The notes: a model not told the origin generated them from the letters alone. Shown: positions 41,809-51,523, counted from the first letter of the stretch. The stretch: DNA of 64,000 nt from Senimuribacter sp049852125 (GCF_049852125.1 NZ_CP187532.1:124001-188000); one strand, 5' to 3'. A program made the numbers and translations.

Positions 41809-42780
41809 TCAGGCTTCATTTAATATTCGCATCATGAGATCTTCATCAATGTTGCCGCCGCTCAAAATGAGAGCGACATTTTTACCGCCGATGCGTTCCG
41901 GGTAGTCCATTACGGCAGCGACAGTGATAGCGCCTGCACCTTCTACGACGATCTTTTCTTTTTGAATCAGATGTCTTACAGCGCGGCGAATCGAAGTTTC
42001 TTTGATCGAAATAATATCGGTCAGATATGCGGGCAGCATGGCGTATACCAATTCCCCTACGCCGCCGACCAGACCGTCGCAAATGGTGTCTCCTGTAATT
42101 GGAAAGGCATCATACCATTTTTTATCCTCGATGGAGCGAATCATAGCGGGGCATGCGTCTGTCTGCACGCCGATGATGCGGATAGACGGATTGATCTGTT
42201 TGGCAGCGACGGCAACGCCAGTACTCAATGAACCACCGCCGATCGGCAAGACAATTGTATCGATGTCAGGGTTTTGCTTTAGGATTTCCAGCCCCACAGT
42301 TCCCTGACCGGCATAGACGAAAGGATCTTTGTCATATGAATCGATGTAGACCATTTTCTTATCTTCAATATAGCGTAGACCCAGGTGGTGTGCTTCGTCA
42401 TAGTTTTTACCTAACTTGATGACTGTTCCGCCGAATTTTTTAATTTTGTCAACCTTCGGCTGCGGACAGATCTCCGGTACGATAATGATTGTATTTTGGA
42501 TTCCCAGAAGGCTTGCCCCATAGCTGACAGCCGCACCGTGATTACCGGAAGAAATGGTGGCTACGCCCCTTGTTTTTTCCTCTGCAGTAAGCTGCAGCAT
42601 TCTGTTGAGTGCACCGCGAAGTTTAAAGGCTTTTACCTTCTTTTGCTGACATTCCAGCTTCAGGAAATACCGTCTGCTGTTATCGCTCAGATAAAGGGAC
42701 TCTTCGAGCGGTGTCTGATAAACAAGTTCTTTGATATTTTCGTATGCGTTAGACACGTCTTGTGCAGTAAACTGATTCAT
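41809..42780 (-). CDS. Threonine/serine dehydratase (catabolic type)
   Basis: The 323-residue fold-type II PLP enzyme deaminates threonine (or serine) to 2-oxobutyrate (or pyruvate). It has the PLP lysine in KAFKLRGALNRML near residue 54, SSGNHGAAVSYGASLLG and the phosphate-binding PIGGGSLSTGVAVA. It lacks the C-terminal regulatory domain of biosynthetic IlvA, so a catabolic TdcB-like role is likelier. GGAGAT is 8 bases before ATG 42780. It starts 3 bases after the NhaC-type reading frame, so the carrier would supply its substrate. Confidence 0.87.
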   Translation of the reverse strand: MNQFTAQDVSNAYENIKELVYQTPLEESLYLSDNSRRYFLKLECQQKKVKAFKLRGALNRMLQLTAEEKTRGVATISSGNHGAAVSYGASLLGIQNTIIIVPEICPQPKVDKIKKFGGTVIKLGKNYDEAHHLGLRYIEDKKMVYIDSYDKDPFVYAGQGTVGLEILKQNPDIDTIVLPIGGGSLSTGVAVAAKQINPSIRIIGVQTDACPAMIRSIEDKKWYDAFPITGDTICDGLVGGVGELVYAMLPAYLTDIISIKETSIRRAVRHLIQKEKIVVEGAGAITVAAVMDYPERIGGKNVALILSGGNIDEDLMMRILNEA

Positions 42781-42783
42781 ATT

Positions 42784-44365
42784 TTAAATCTCCTTTGCCT
42801 GCGATGATAAAACTTTTGGATCTGTGGATTTTCCGACGAACCGTACAATCAAAAGGATGATGGCAGCGCCGGCGATCAAAGGCAGCAGTGCGCTTATGCC
42901 TGTGAATCCAATCAATAAATAGCTCAGTAATGCAATGCCGGCAGGAACCAGTGCGTACGGAATCTGCGTTTTGACATGGGTAATGACATCGCATCCCGAA
43001 GTAGCAGAAGATAAAATAGAGGAATCAGAAATCGGAGAAGTCTGATCGCCAAAAGTACTTCCTGACAGAACTGCCGCAATGGTCGCAATGACAAGATGAG
43101 AGTTGGTCGGATCCTGCACAAATGCGGCAACCAGAGGAATCTCGATCGGAAATACGATTGGCATGGTTCCCCAAGAAGTGCCGGAACAGAACGATATGAT
43201 ACAGGAAATTAAGAAAATGCACGCAGGGAAAATGGCAACGGAAACGCCGTCCGAAACGATACTGATTAAATAATCAGCAGTGTGCAAATCTGTAATCACT
43301 TTGCCAAGGGCCCAGGCGATGACAATGACAATGCCTGTTTCACATAATCCAAAGAATCCGCTGAGCCAGGTTTGGTATACTTTTTTCACAGGGATTTTTA
43401 CGAATACTTTGGCGATAATAGTCGCAACCAGCGTTGCCAGCATTGCTGCCCAAACAATTGGCGGCATTGGGTCTGCTTCACCGATACAATCTCTGAAACC
43501 GGACAGTGTGAACGGATCGACGTCACTGCCCAGGCTTTTTGCGCCGCTGTACCAAATGCCAAAGAAAATTGTAAGAACCATGGTCAGAATTGGGACCAGG
43601 GCATACCAAACTTTGCCGTTTTTGCCAATTTCAATGTCACTTGCTGCTTCTGCTGCAGGTTTTTTGGCGGCTGTAGATGGGGTTCCCAGTCTTGCAGCGC
43701 GTTCTGCGTGATACATTGGACCAAAGTCGCGCATCATCAGCGCAACAGCGAAAGAAATTACAATGGCCATAATATTATAGAACATATAAGGAATATTTTT
43801 GACGATCATCATAAATCCGTTGACATTTTCATATCCCATATTGTTGAAAGCGTCAGTGACAAGACCGATTTCAAACCCAATCCACGTGGTCATGATCGCG
43901 ATGCCAGAGACAATACCTGCTGTAGTATGTACGATGTAAGTCAACTTTTCTCTTGAAACGCGCAGCCTATCGCATAGGGGCTGCATGGTCGGCCCTACAA
44001 TCAGGATGTTTGCGTAGTCATCGAAAAATACCAGACAGCCGACCAAAGAAGTAATCACCTGTGCGCCGCGGGAAGACTTTACTTTCTTACTAAACGATGC
44101 TGGTGCCTCCGGTCAGATTCAGAATCGAGACCATACCGGCGATGGTCAGGGTAAAAATGAGAATAGATGCGTGACTGGCATCGGTGATTGCGCCGGTCAC
44201 ATAAGTTGCAAATGTGTCCATAAATGCGGTTATTATGTTGCCGTTATCTATGACCAGGGCGCCGACAAAGACGCCGGTCAGCAGGGAGATGACAACCTGC
44301 CGCGTTCCGATTGCAAGCCCAATGGCTATCACAGCCGGAAGTAAACTGATGATTCCATAGTCCAT
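42784..44365 (-). pseudogene. NhaC-family Na+/H+ antiporter or amino acid carrier, frameshifted
   Basis: Two reading frames form one carrier. The N-terminal part (ATG 44365, behind AAGGAGG) runs MDYGIISLLPAVIAIGLAIG to NLTGGTSIV and stops at 44090. The rest continues in another frame: the open frame before the later start reads FSKKVKSSRGAQVITSLVGC, then FFDDYANILIVGPTMQPLCD through to 42784. Joined, the protein would be about 526 residues, normal for the group, with GTSWGTMPIV and GSTFGDQTSPISDSS motifs intact. One extra base (or two missing) near 44095 separates the frames. It precedes the dehydratase and follows a PucR-type regulator. Confidence 0.82.
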
Positions 44366-44467
44366 CTGAAATACCTCCTTCATAAAAGTAGTTGCTTTTA
44401 TTATAGTGGTCATATGGAATGGCAGGCTTAAAACTTTCACAAAACAGGAAGAAGCTTTTTGTATATC

Positions 44468-45616
44468 TTACAAAAGTGTCAGATGATGCGCTTTCATGGC
44501 AGTGGACAGACATTCATAGAATTCAAAATCGGTCAAGTCTTCCATATCCGTCATTTCGCGTATTTTGTTCAGGCGGTAGCGAACCGTATTCAGGTGACAC
44601 TCACACAGTGTAGAAGCAGCAGTCATATCACCGCCGCTGAGAATGAATGCTTCTGCAGTTTCCCGTAAAATTTTTTTGTCTGCAATAACGCTGTAGATTT
44701 CTTCATAGAAATTTTTCAAATCTGTACTTTCCAGAAGGGGAATCAGATAACGGTAAGTCCCGATTTTGCTGTACTCTCTGAAATTTCTTCCGGAAGCTTT
44801 GCTGGCGATATAAGTGTGATAACTTTCGCGAATACAGTGGTCGAATGCCTCATGGGAAAGGTGTACGCGACTTAGGTAAAGATTGATTTTCTCAATTTGA
44901 ATCGGGCAGGTTTCGAGCAAATGATGTGCCATGATTTGAAATTGCTGCGCATCGTCAAATGTGCCGGTCATGATCAGAAAAATCCCATTGCCGTACTTCG
45001 CCATAATCGCTTTTGTGTGCATGTGTTTGTTAGAATAGGCGCATTGTAAGATTCGGCTGATATCCATATTTTCGCTGGAGGTGATGAAAACTGCCATGGC
45101 GTATCGTTTTAATGTCAGGGAAATGCCGCGTGTAATTTTCTGCAGTTCATAGTTCGAGATGCGGTTTTGTATCATACAGAGCAGATTGTCTTCGGATAAC
45201 AATTGATTGTCATCTTTTGACACGGCTTCTGCAATCCGAAAGATGAAATCTTCAGAATGAATGTCTTTATCGTATGCAAAAATCGGAAAATTATTTTCGT
45301 TTGCAAAGGCAATTGCTTCTGACGGCAATTCCTGAAACAAAACTTTTTTAAACGCCAGTCCTGAAACTCCGCTGTGGACAATTCTTTTTAATGCATGAAG
45401 AATTTTCTCAGGATGACCCTGTGCAAAAATCAGACTGGAGATAACGAAACAATTTGGTTCAAAATCATCATCCATGGTGTAATTGAACTCATCTAAAAAT
45501 TCATAATCGACAATACCGACAGAATAAATATCTCTTTCAAGGCCATTTTTCCCTGCAACCAGGGAGATTTTATCTTTTTCTGCTAAACCTGGAATTTCTT
45601 TAACTTTCAGCGCCAT
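44468..45616 (-). CDS. PucR-type transcription regulator
   Basis: The 382-residue protein starts at ATG 45616 behind AGGAGGG. Its N-terminal part (EIPGLAEKDKISLVAGKNGL) is the PurC-like sensor domain of the PucR family, a middle GGDEF-like region is degenerate, and the C-terminal PucR helix-turn-helix is intact: AEAFILSGGDMTAASTLCEC, then HLNTVRYRLNKIREMTDM. Relatives control purine or amino-acid catabolism. Divergent position relative to nothing else suggests it regulates the carrier-dehydratase pair downstream. Confidence 0.8.
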   Translation of the reverse strand: MALKVKEIPGLAEKDKISLVAGKNGLERDIYSVGIVDYEFLDEFNYTMDDDFEPNCFVISSLIFAQGHPEKILHALKRIVHSGVSGLAFKKVLFQELPSEAIAFANENNFPIFAYDKDIHSEDFIFRIAEAVSKDDNQLLSEDNLLCMIQNRISNYELQKITRGISLTLKRYAMAVFITSSENMDISRILQCAYSNKHMHTKAIMAKYGNGIFLIMTGTFDDAQQFQIMAHHLLETCPIQIEKINLYLSRVHLSHEAFDHCIRESYHTYIASKASGRNFREYSKIGTYRYLIPLLESTDLKNFYEEIYSVIADKKILRETAEAFILSGGDMTAASTLCECHLNTVRYRLNKIREMTDMEDLTDFEFYECLSTAMKAHHLTLL

Positions 45617-45656
45617 AGTCCCTCCTGACGAGTTTTTTAAATTCATATTCCGACAT

Positions 45657-45676
45657 TGTGATAAACCTGTATCACA
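45657..45676. promoter_or_regulatory. Palindrome upstream of the PucR-type gene
   Basis: TGTGATAAACCTGTATCACA: arms TGTGATA and (T)TATCACA. It is about 41 bases upstream of the pucR-like ATG and may be an autoregulatory or Crp/Fnr-type site (the TGTGA/TCACA spacing is 10, not the usual 6). Confidence 0.5.
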
Positions 45677-45729
45677 TTAAGCATAGCATAAAATAATGGT
45701 GATTTCTATCTACTTTATGTGTTTTTGAA

Positions 45730-45831
45730 TTGACTTTCCTGTAAATGTAAAGTAAAATAAAAAAAGAGTGTTGGCTTTAGCCGCACGAAGGGGCACACCA
45801 CCGCGGGTGTGAACTTTCGTGCGGTTTTTTT
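45730..45831 (+). promoter_or_regulatory. thi operon promoter and hairpin leader (attenuator-like)
   Basis: TTGACT (45730-45735), a 17-base spacer and TAAAAT (45753-45758) drive a leader of about 90 bases. CCGCACGAA (45781-45789) pairs with TTCGTGCGG (45816-45824), with an inner CACACC/GGTGTG stem, followed by TTTTTTTG: a full terminator before thiS. The conserved TPP riboswitch elements (such as CTGAGA) are absent, and only about 20 bases precede the stem, so the sensor is unknown. Confidence 0.7.
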
Positions 45832-45854
45832 GTTTAACAGAAAAGGAGAAAGCT

Positions 45855-46049
45855 ATGGTAAGAATTAACGGAGCTGATGTCAGCGCAGAGGGTATAAGTC
45901 TGGGGGCATATCTGGATAAGGAGGGATTTTCGCAAACACGGATTGCCGTAGAACGAAACGGTGAAATCGTGCCGAAGACAAAATACGAGGAAATCATACT
46001 TGCAGAAGGAGATAAAATTGAAATTGTAAGCTTTGTTGGAGGCGGATGA
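45855..46049 (+). CDS. thiS: Sulfur carrier protein ThiS
   Basis: The 64-residue ubiquitin-like protein carries sulfur as a C-terminal thiocarboxylate for thiazole synthesis. It reads MVRINGADVSAEGISLGAYL and ends SFVGGG, with the diglycine required for adenylation by ThiF. I start at ATG 45855 behind AAAAGGAG, since the in-frame start at 45819 lies inside the terminator hairpin. Its stop overlaps the thiF ATG. Confidence 0.93.
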   Translation: MVRINGADVSAEGISLGAYLDKEGFSQTRIAVERNGEIVPKTKYEEIILAEGDKIEIVSFVGGG

Positions 46050-46702
46050 TGAGACAGAAATACAGGAGGATGCCGGCGCAAAAAGAAATTAGAGAATGCC
46101 TGGAGCTGCGCCACGGTAGAGAAATACAGAGGAAATTGGCCAATGCGAGGGTCGCTGTCTGCGGTCTTGGAGGACTGGGTTCGGCTATAGCGATCGCATT
46201 GGCCAGGACAGGCGTAGGGCATCTTCACCTGATTGATTTTGATCGGGTTGATTTGTCCAATTTGAATCGGCAGCAGTATGCGGTAGAGCAGCTGGGCATG
46301 CCGAAGACCGACGCCATGGCAGAGGAAATCCGGCGCTTCAGTCCGTATGCAGAATTGAAATTGGATTTTGTCAAATTGGCGGAAGAAAATATTGAAGAAC
46401 TGTTGAAAGAAGACAGCTACATTTGTGAGGCATTCGACCAGCCCGAAGAAAAAGCGATGCTGACTAACACCGTATTGACCCAGATGCCAGATAAATTTCT
46501 GATAGGCGCTTCTGGCATGGCAGGGTATGGTCAAAGCAATATGATTAAAACCCGTCCAATTACCGGTAGATATTATCTGTGTGGCGACGGAGTATCAGAG
46601 ATTAGCGAAACGTGCGCCTTAATGGCGCCTCGAGTGATGATTTGCGCGGCGCACCAGGCTAATATGGTAATAAGGTTGATTTTAGGAAAGGAAGAAATAT
46701 AA
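46046..46702 (+). CDS. thiF: ThiS adenylyltransferase
   Basis: Activates the ThiS C-terminus with ATP. The 218-residue E1-like protein has the nucleotide-binding RVAVCGLGGLGSAIAIALAR, followed by DFDRVDLSNLNRQQYAV with the conserved Asp and Arg. It lacks the rhodanese domain and zinc cysteines of longer homologues, which is usual for the anaerobic thi operon form. Overlaps thiS by 4 bases. Confidence 0.9.
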   Translation: MMRQKYRRMPAQKEIRECLELRHGREIQRKLANARVAVCGLGGLGSAIAIALARTGVGHLHLIDFDRVDLSNLNRQQYAVEQLGMPKTDAMAEEIRRFSPYAELKLDFVKLAEENIEELLKEDSYICEAFDQPEEKAMLTNTVLTQMPDKFLIGASGMAGYGQSNMIKTRPITGRYYLCGDGVSEISETCALMAPRVMICAAHQANMVIRLILGKEEI

Positions 46703-47485
46703 ATGGAAAAAACAGCGTTAAGGGATGTGTTTACTTTAGGTGGAAAGGCGTTTTCATCCCGTTTTATTCTGGGATCAGGGAAGTATTCTATGGAACTGAT
46801 CAGAGCCGCAGTAGAACAGGCTGGTGCAGAGATAATTACCCTGGCGGTAAGAAGAACGAATACGAAAGAAAGCGAAAATATTTTGGACTATATCCCGGAG
46901 GACGTCACTCTACTGCCAAATACCAGCGGGGCCAGAAACGCGGAGGAGGCAATTCGTATCGCCAGAATGTCCAGAGAGCTGGGCTGCGGAGACTTTGTTA
47001 AAATTGAAATCATGCGAGACAGCAAGTACCTGTTACCAGATAATCAGGAAACGGTGCGCGCTACGGAAATTTTAGCGAAGGAGGGCTTTGTGGTTTTACC
47101 GTATATGTATCCTGATTTATATACTGCCAGAGATCTGGCTAACGCCGGCGCTTCGGCAGTCATGCCACTAGCCGCGCCGATCGGGTCGAATAAGGGACTT
47201 GCGACGAAGGAATTTTTACAGATTCTTATAGACGAGGTTGATTTACCGGTAATTGTAGACGCAGGTATCGGCAGACCTTCTCAGGCTTGTGAGGTTATGG
47301 AGATGGGAGCAGCGGCAGTTATGGCTAATACAGCGATTGCAACAGCGGGCGATATCCCAGCGATGGCTTTGGCCTTCCGAAGGGCTATAGAAGCAGGCCG
47401 CAGCGCATATCTGGCAGGTCTGGGCAGAGTGCTGGAAAGAGGCGCGTCGGCGTCAGATCCGCTGACTGGATTTTTAAGAGACTAA
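46703..47485 (+). CDS. thiG: Thiazole synthase
   Basis: Builds the thiazole phosphate ring from DXP, ThiS-thiocarboxylate and dehydroglycine. The 260-residue barrel has SRFILGSGKYSMELIRAAVE, TLAVRRTNTKESENILDYI, EIMRDSKYLLPDNQETV and DAGIGRPSQACEVMEMGAAA, all standard ThiG segments. It begins immediately after thiF, and thiH follows. Confidence 0.94.
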   Translation: MEKTALRDVFTLGGKAFSSRFILGSGKYSMELIRAAVEQAGAEIITLAVRRTNTKESENILDYIPEDVTLLPNTSGARNAEEAIRIARMSRELGCGDFVKIEIMRDSKYLLPDNQETVRATEILAKEGFVVLPYMYPDLYTARDLANAGASAVMPLAAPIGSNKGLATKEFLQILIDEVDLPVIVDAGIGRPSQACEVMEMGAAAVMANTAIATAGDIPAMALAFRRAIEAGRSAYLAGLGRVLERGASASDPLTGFLRD

Positions 47486-47517
47486 ATGGTACATATAGAA
47501 TGAATGGGAGATAAAAA

Positions 47518-48771
47518 ATGGGAGAAAATCAATTCCTTATCGATTCAGAAAAGCTGAGCGCAGCGGATCTCCGGATAAAGCGCCGCATTGAGAATGATCG
47601 CTCTGCAAGAGCCGATCATATGACATATATGGAGGGCATGGAACAGATTCAATCAGATATCATGGAAAAGGTTCTCCGACAAATGGATGCCTATCATTAT
47701 GAGCATTATACAGCAGAAGACGTTAAGCGCGCCTTAGCAAAAGACACTTGCGGAATAGAGGAGTTTAAGGCGCTTCTAAGCCCTGCGGCAGAGCCGTTTT
47801 TAGAACAGATGGCAGAAAGAGCAAAGATAGAAACCAGTAAGCATTTCGGCAATACGGTTTACCTGTTTACCCCCATCTATATCGCTAATTTTTGCGAAAA
47901 CTACTGCGTTTATTGCGGATTTAACTGTTATAACGATATCCGCAGAAAAAAGCTGAATTACGAAGAAATAGAAAACGAAATGAGGGTTATCGCAGATTCA
48001 GGAATGGAAGAAATACTGATTCTTACAGGAGAGAGCCGTAAAGCCAGCAGTGTGGAATACATCGGCGAGGCTGTAAAGATTGCTCGGAAGTATTTTCGCA
48101 ATATTGGTATTGAAATTTATCCCGTCAATGTAGATGAATACAGATATCTGCACCAGTGCGGCGTGGACTACGTTACCGTATTTCAGGAGACTTACAATGC
48201 GGATAAGTACGAGAAGCTTCATCTTATGGGGCATAAGAGAGTTTTTCCATATCGATTTGAAGCACAGGAACGAGCGTTGATGGGCGGCGTACGCGGCGTG
48301 GCATTTTCGGCGCTGCTGGGGCTGTGGGATTTTCGTAAGGATGCTCTGGCAACAGCTCTCCATGCCTATTATTTGCAGCGAAAGTATCCTCATGCGGAGA
48401 TATCTCTTTCCTGTCCGAGACTGCGTCCTATTGTGAATAACAATAAAATTAATCCGCTGGATGTAGGAGAACGTCAGCTATGTCAGATTCTGTGCGCGTA
48501 TCGCATTTTTTTGCCATACGTGGGAATCACTGTGTCAACCAGAGAGGAAAAGCATTTTCGCGATGGAATCGTTAAAATCGCCGCGACGAAAATTTCTGCA
48601 GGCGTCTCTACCGGAATAGGTGATCATGAGAGCAAATACGAAGGAAAAAAAGCGGCGGATACAGGCGACGAACAGTTTGAAATTGCCGATGAAAGGAGTT
48701 TTGATCAGGTTTATCAGGCCATCACGGACGAGGGCCTGCAGCCGGTAATCAATGATTATGTCTATGTGTAA
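47518..48771 (+). CDS. thiH: 2-iminoacetate synthase (radical SAM tyrosine lyase)
   Basis: Cleaves tyrosine to give dehydroglycine for ThiG, with p-cresol released; the enzyme is used by anaerobes instead of the oxygen-dependent glycine oxidase ThiO. The 417-residue protein holds the radical SAM cluster in CENYCVYCGFN (CxxxCxxC, near residue 128), then MEEILILTGESRKASS and SLSCPRLRP. Its end overlaps the start of thiE. Confidence 0.93.
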   Translation: MGENQFLIDSEKLSAADLRIKRRIENDRSARADHMTYMEGMEQIQSDIMEKVLRQMDAYHYEHYTAEDVKRALAKDTCGIEEFKALLSPAAEPFLEQMAERAKIETSKHFGNTVYLFTPIYIANFCENYCVYCGFNCYNDIRRKKLNYEEIENEMRVIADSGMEEILILTGESRKASSVEYIGEAVKIARKYFRNIGIEIYPVNVDEYRYLHQCGVDYVTVFQETYNADKYEKLHLMGHKRVFPYRFEAQERALMGGVRGVAFSALLGLWDFRKDALATALHAYYLQRKYPHAEISLSCPRLRPIVNNNKINPLDVGERQLCQILCAYRIFLPYVGITVSTREEKHFRDGIVKIAATKISAGVSTGIGDHESKYEGKKAADTGDEQFEIADERSFDQVYQAITDEGLQPVINDYVYV

Positions 48772-49333
48772 ACGGATTTGCGTTACAAATCGTCATTTGG
48801 TTCGCGGAGATTTTTCGCAGCAAATTGAAAAGATCCTCATGCTGCCTGTAGATAGACGGCCCGACGCTCTTATTGTGAGAGAAAAGGACCTGTCTTTGCA
48901 GGATTATCAAAGGGTATCAGTCAGGATTTTGTCTCTATGCAAGCAGTACGGCGTGCGCTGCCTTTTTAACGGGCGCTATGATTCAGCAAGACGCTGCGGC
49001 GCGGATGGTGTTCAGCTTTCTTTTTCCACATATATGGATGTTCCTATGGATAACCTGGCGGATATTTCTCTGGTTGGCGTATCTGTTCACAGCCGGGAGG
49101 AAGCGGAAATTGTGGCCAAACGTGGGGCGGATTTTCTTATCTACGGCCATATTTTTGCAACTGCTTGCAAACCGGGATTGCCGCCGCGCGGGCTGGCGTC
49201 TCTCCGTCAGATCTGTAGAACTGTTCATGTTCCCGTCTTCGCCATAGGAGGGATTACAGAAGACAATATGGCTGATTGTGCGCAGGCCGGCGCGACGGGG
49301 GTGTGCATGATGAGCGAGTACATGCGGCTTTAA
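48752..49333 (+). CDS. thiE: Thiamine phosphate synthase-like protein
   Basis: The 193-residue barrel couples hydroxymethylpyrimidine pyrophosphate and thiazole phosphate. It has ICVTNRHLVRGD, RYDSARRCGADGVQLSFSTY, LVGVSVHSREEAEIVAKRGADF and VPVFAIGGITEDNM, the ThiE/TenI family signatures. It is somewhat short and divergent at the start, and a TenI-like role cannot be excluded. No good ribosome site is visible, so start choice is uncertain among ATG 48752, 48758 and 48764; the overlap with thiH suggests coupling. The gene set thiSFGHE implies thiamine made from separately obtained pyrimidine. Confidence 0.82.
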   Translation: MIMSMCKRICVTNRHLVRGDFSQQIEKILMLPVDRRPDALIVREKDLSLQDYQRVSVRILSLCKQYGVRCLFNGRYDSARRCGADGVQLSFSTYMDVPMDNLADISLVGVSVHSREEAEIVAKRGADFLIYGHIFATACKPGLPPRGLASLRQICRTVHVPVFAIGGITEDNMADCAQAGATGVCMMSEYMRL

Positions 49334-49521
49334 AATTTAAAGAAAAATGGGTTAATTTTGTCGATTTTGAAAGCGTATGTGGCAAAGATTTACGTGACAA
49401 ACGCTGTAAAGTAGTATAAAATTAAGTTTGTATAAACTGAATGGACTGCTTCCGCCGAAGCGGCCTTGCTTTCCAACAGGAGAGAGCACATGTTATAAAC
49501 AGGAGAAAAGGAGAAAAATTT

Positions 49522-51291
49522 ATGACAGAGGTTAAAAACCAGCTTGTATTAGACTGGGTAAAAGAAATGGCGGAATTAACTAAGCCAGACGAGGTAGTCT
49601 GGATTGATGGAAGCGAAGAACAGCTAGAAGAGATCAAGAAGCTCTCTCTTGCGACAGGAGAAATGATTGAGTTGAATCAGGAAAAGCTTCCTGGTTGTCT
49701 CTATTATCGTACTAATCCGAAGGATGTGGCGAGAGACGAAAAAAGAACGGTTATCTGTACTCGCAGAAAAGAGGATGCGGGCCCGACCAATAACTGGGTA
49801 GAGCCAAAAGAAATGTATGACAAAATGGGCAAACTCTTTGACGGCGCTATGAAGGGAAGAACAATGTATGCTATCCCATTTTCTATGGGCGTGCCGGGAA
49901 CAGAATTTGCCAAGATTGGTATCGAGTTGACAGATTCCATCTATGTTGTTTTGAGTATGGCTATTATGACTCGTGTTGGAGACGTTGTCATAGAGGAACT
50001 CAATCAGGGCGCGGACTTTACGAAGTGCCTGCATTCCAAAGCAACAATCAATGAACAGGAAAAGTATATCGCTCACTTCCCAGAGGATAATACGATTTGG
50101 TCCATCAACTCCGCATATGGTGGAAACGTATTGCTCGGAAAGAAGTGTCTCGCGTTGAGAATCGGTTCCTACCTGGGAAAACAGGAGGGCTGGATGGCAG
50201 AACATATGCTGATTTTGAAGATAGAAAATAAGGAGGGAGAGGCCAAATATGTTTGCGGCGCGTTTCCAAGCGCTTGCGGCAAGACCAATTTGGCAATGCT
50301 CACACCACCAGACTATTTCAAAGAAAAGGGATATAAAATATCTACAATCGGCGACGATATCGCATGGCTTAGAATCGGAGAAGACGGTAGACTTTACGCA
50401 GTTAATCCAGAGAACGGATTCTTTGGCGTAGCGCCGGGAACAAACGAGAAATCAAATCCGAACGCGCTTCGGACAACACATAAAGGAACAATCTTTACTA
50501 ACGTGGCCAGAAATCTGGACGATAATACGGTATGGTGGGAGAAATTAGATAAGAACCCGCCTGAAAATGGTGAGGATTGGCTGGGAAATCCTTGGAACGG
50601 GAAAACTTCCGAAGAAAAGGGAGCACATCCGAATTCAAGATTCACAGCGCCTGCAGAGAATTGCCCGACCATCGCGGACGAATTCTTTACAGGTCAGGGC
50701 GTTCCTATTTCTGCTATTATCTTTGGCGGAAGAAGAGCAAAGGCAGAGCCTCTGGTTTATCAGGCAAAGAGCTGGGATCACGGTGTGTTTATCGGTTCTG
50801 CAATGGCTTCTGAGACTACAGCGGCTGCCAATGGACAGGTCGGCGTAGTTAGACACGATCCAATGGCAATGCTGCCGTTCTGTGGATATAATATGGCAGA
50901 ATACTTCCAGCACTGGATTGATATGGGAAAGAAGATGAGCAATCCGCCGCAGATTTTCCATGTAAACTGGTTCAGAACTGATGAAAATGACGAGTTCATG
51001 TGGCCGGGCTTTGGAGATAATCTTCGTGTCATCCTGTGGATGCTTAATCGTTGCGAGGGCAGTGTAGGCGCAGTGGAGACACCGTTGGGATTTGAGCCGA
51101 AAGCAGAAGATATAGACGTTCATGGATTGGATATTTCCCCGGAAACACTGGAAAAGCTTCTTCGTGTGGATGCAGAAGCATGGAAAGATGAGATCGAAGG
51201 TATTCAGACGTTCTATGATAAGTTTGAATGGTTACCAAAAGAGATTACCAACAGCTTTGACCAGTTAAAAGCAGAGATTAGTGAGCTGTAA
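49522..51291 (+). CDS. pckG: Phosphoenolpyruvate carboxykinase (GTP)
   Basis: Converts oxaloacetate and GTP to PEP and CO2, or the reverse in fermentation. The 589-residue protein has the P-loop GAFPSACGKTNLAML with the conserved cysteine near residue 250, HMLILKIENKEG before it, and FGVAPGTNEKSNPNA after it, as in GTP-type enzymes. It starts at ATG 49522 behind AAAGGAG; the upstream in-frame ATG is in a leader. Na+-decarboxylase genes follow 1 kb later, so C4 acid metabolism is concentrated here. Confidence 0.94.
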   Translation: MTEVKNQLVLDWVKEMAELTKPDEVVWIDGSEEQLEEIKKLSLATGEMIELNQEKLPGCLYYRTNPKDVARDEKRTVICTRRKEDAGPTNNWVEPKEMYDKMGKLFDGAMKGRTMYAIPFSMGVPGTEFAKIGIELTDSIYVVLSMAIMTRVGDVVIEELNQGADFTKCLHSKATINEQEKYIAHFPEDNTIWSINSAYGGNVLLGKKCLALRIGSYLGKQEGWMAEHMLILKIENKEGEAKYVCGAFPSACGKTNLAMLTPPDYFKEKGYKISTIGDDIAWLRIGEDGRLYAVNPENGFFGVAPGTNEKSNPNALRTTHKGTIFTNVARNLDDNTVWWEKLDKNPPENGEDWLGNPWNGKTSEEKGAHPNSRFTAPAENCPTIADEFFTGQGVPISAIIFGGRRAKAEPLVYQAKSWDHGVFIGSAMASETTAAANGQVGVVRHDPMAMLPFCGYNMAEYFQHWIDMGKKMSNPPQIFHVNWFRTDENDEFMWPGFGDNLRVILWMLNRCEGSVGAVETPLGFEPKAEDIDVHGLDISPETLEKLLRVDAEAWKDEIEGIQTFYDKFEWLPKEITNSFDQLKAEISEL

Positions 51292-51308
51292 TAGTTAAAG
51301 CTACAATA

Positions 51309-51491
51309 ATGTTCTATATTGCCGATATTCTCAATGAGAAGCTGAAGCAAGAGCAGATAAATGTAACTGTCATCGAGCCTATGGTCAATGCGATGAAGTT
51401 TTTAGAGACCATGGTTATGCTGAAATATGACAATTCTGTTTCTGTGAATCCCGATATCAGATCAGCAGAAATTTCCTGTATTAAGCGATAG
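51309..51491 (+). CDS. Doubtful small ORF after pckG
   Basis: A 60-residue frame (MFYIADILNEKLKQEQINVT onward) without a clear ribosome site. The composition is plausible but no family is recognised. It may be a remnant; kept only because nothing else explains the 285-base gap besides the terminator at 51524. Confidence 0.2.
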   Translation: MFYIADILNEKLKQEQINVTVIEPMVNAMKFLETMVMLKYDNSVSVNPDIRSAEISCIKR

Positions 51492-51523
51492 AGCAACAGA
51501 AATAGAATAAAGATATATAAAGA

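Noticed and set aside
45730..45855. TPP riboswitch before thiS
   Set aside because: None of the conserved TPP motifs is present and the leader is too short.
45710..46534. 274-residue ORF on the minus strand over thiS/thiF
   Set aside because: Antisense of two recognised genes; no family features.
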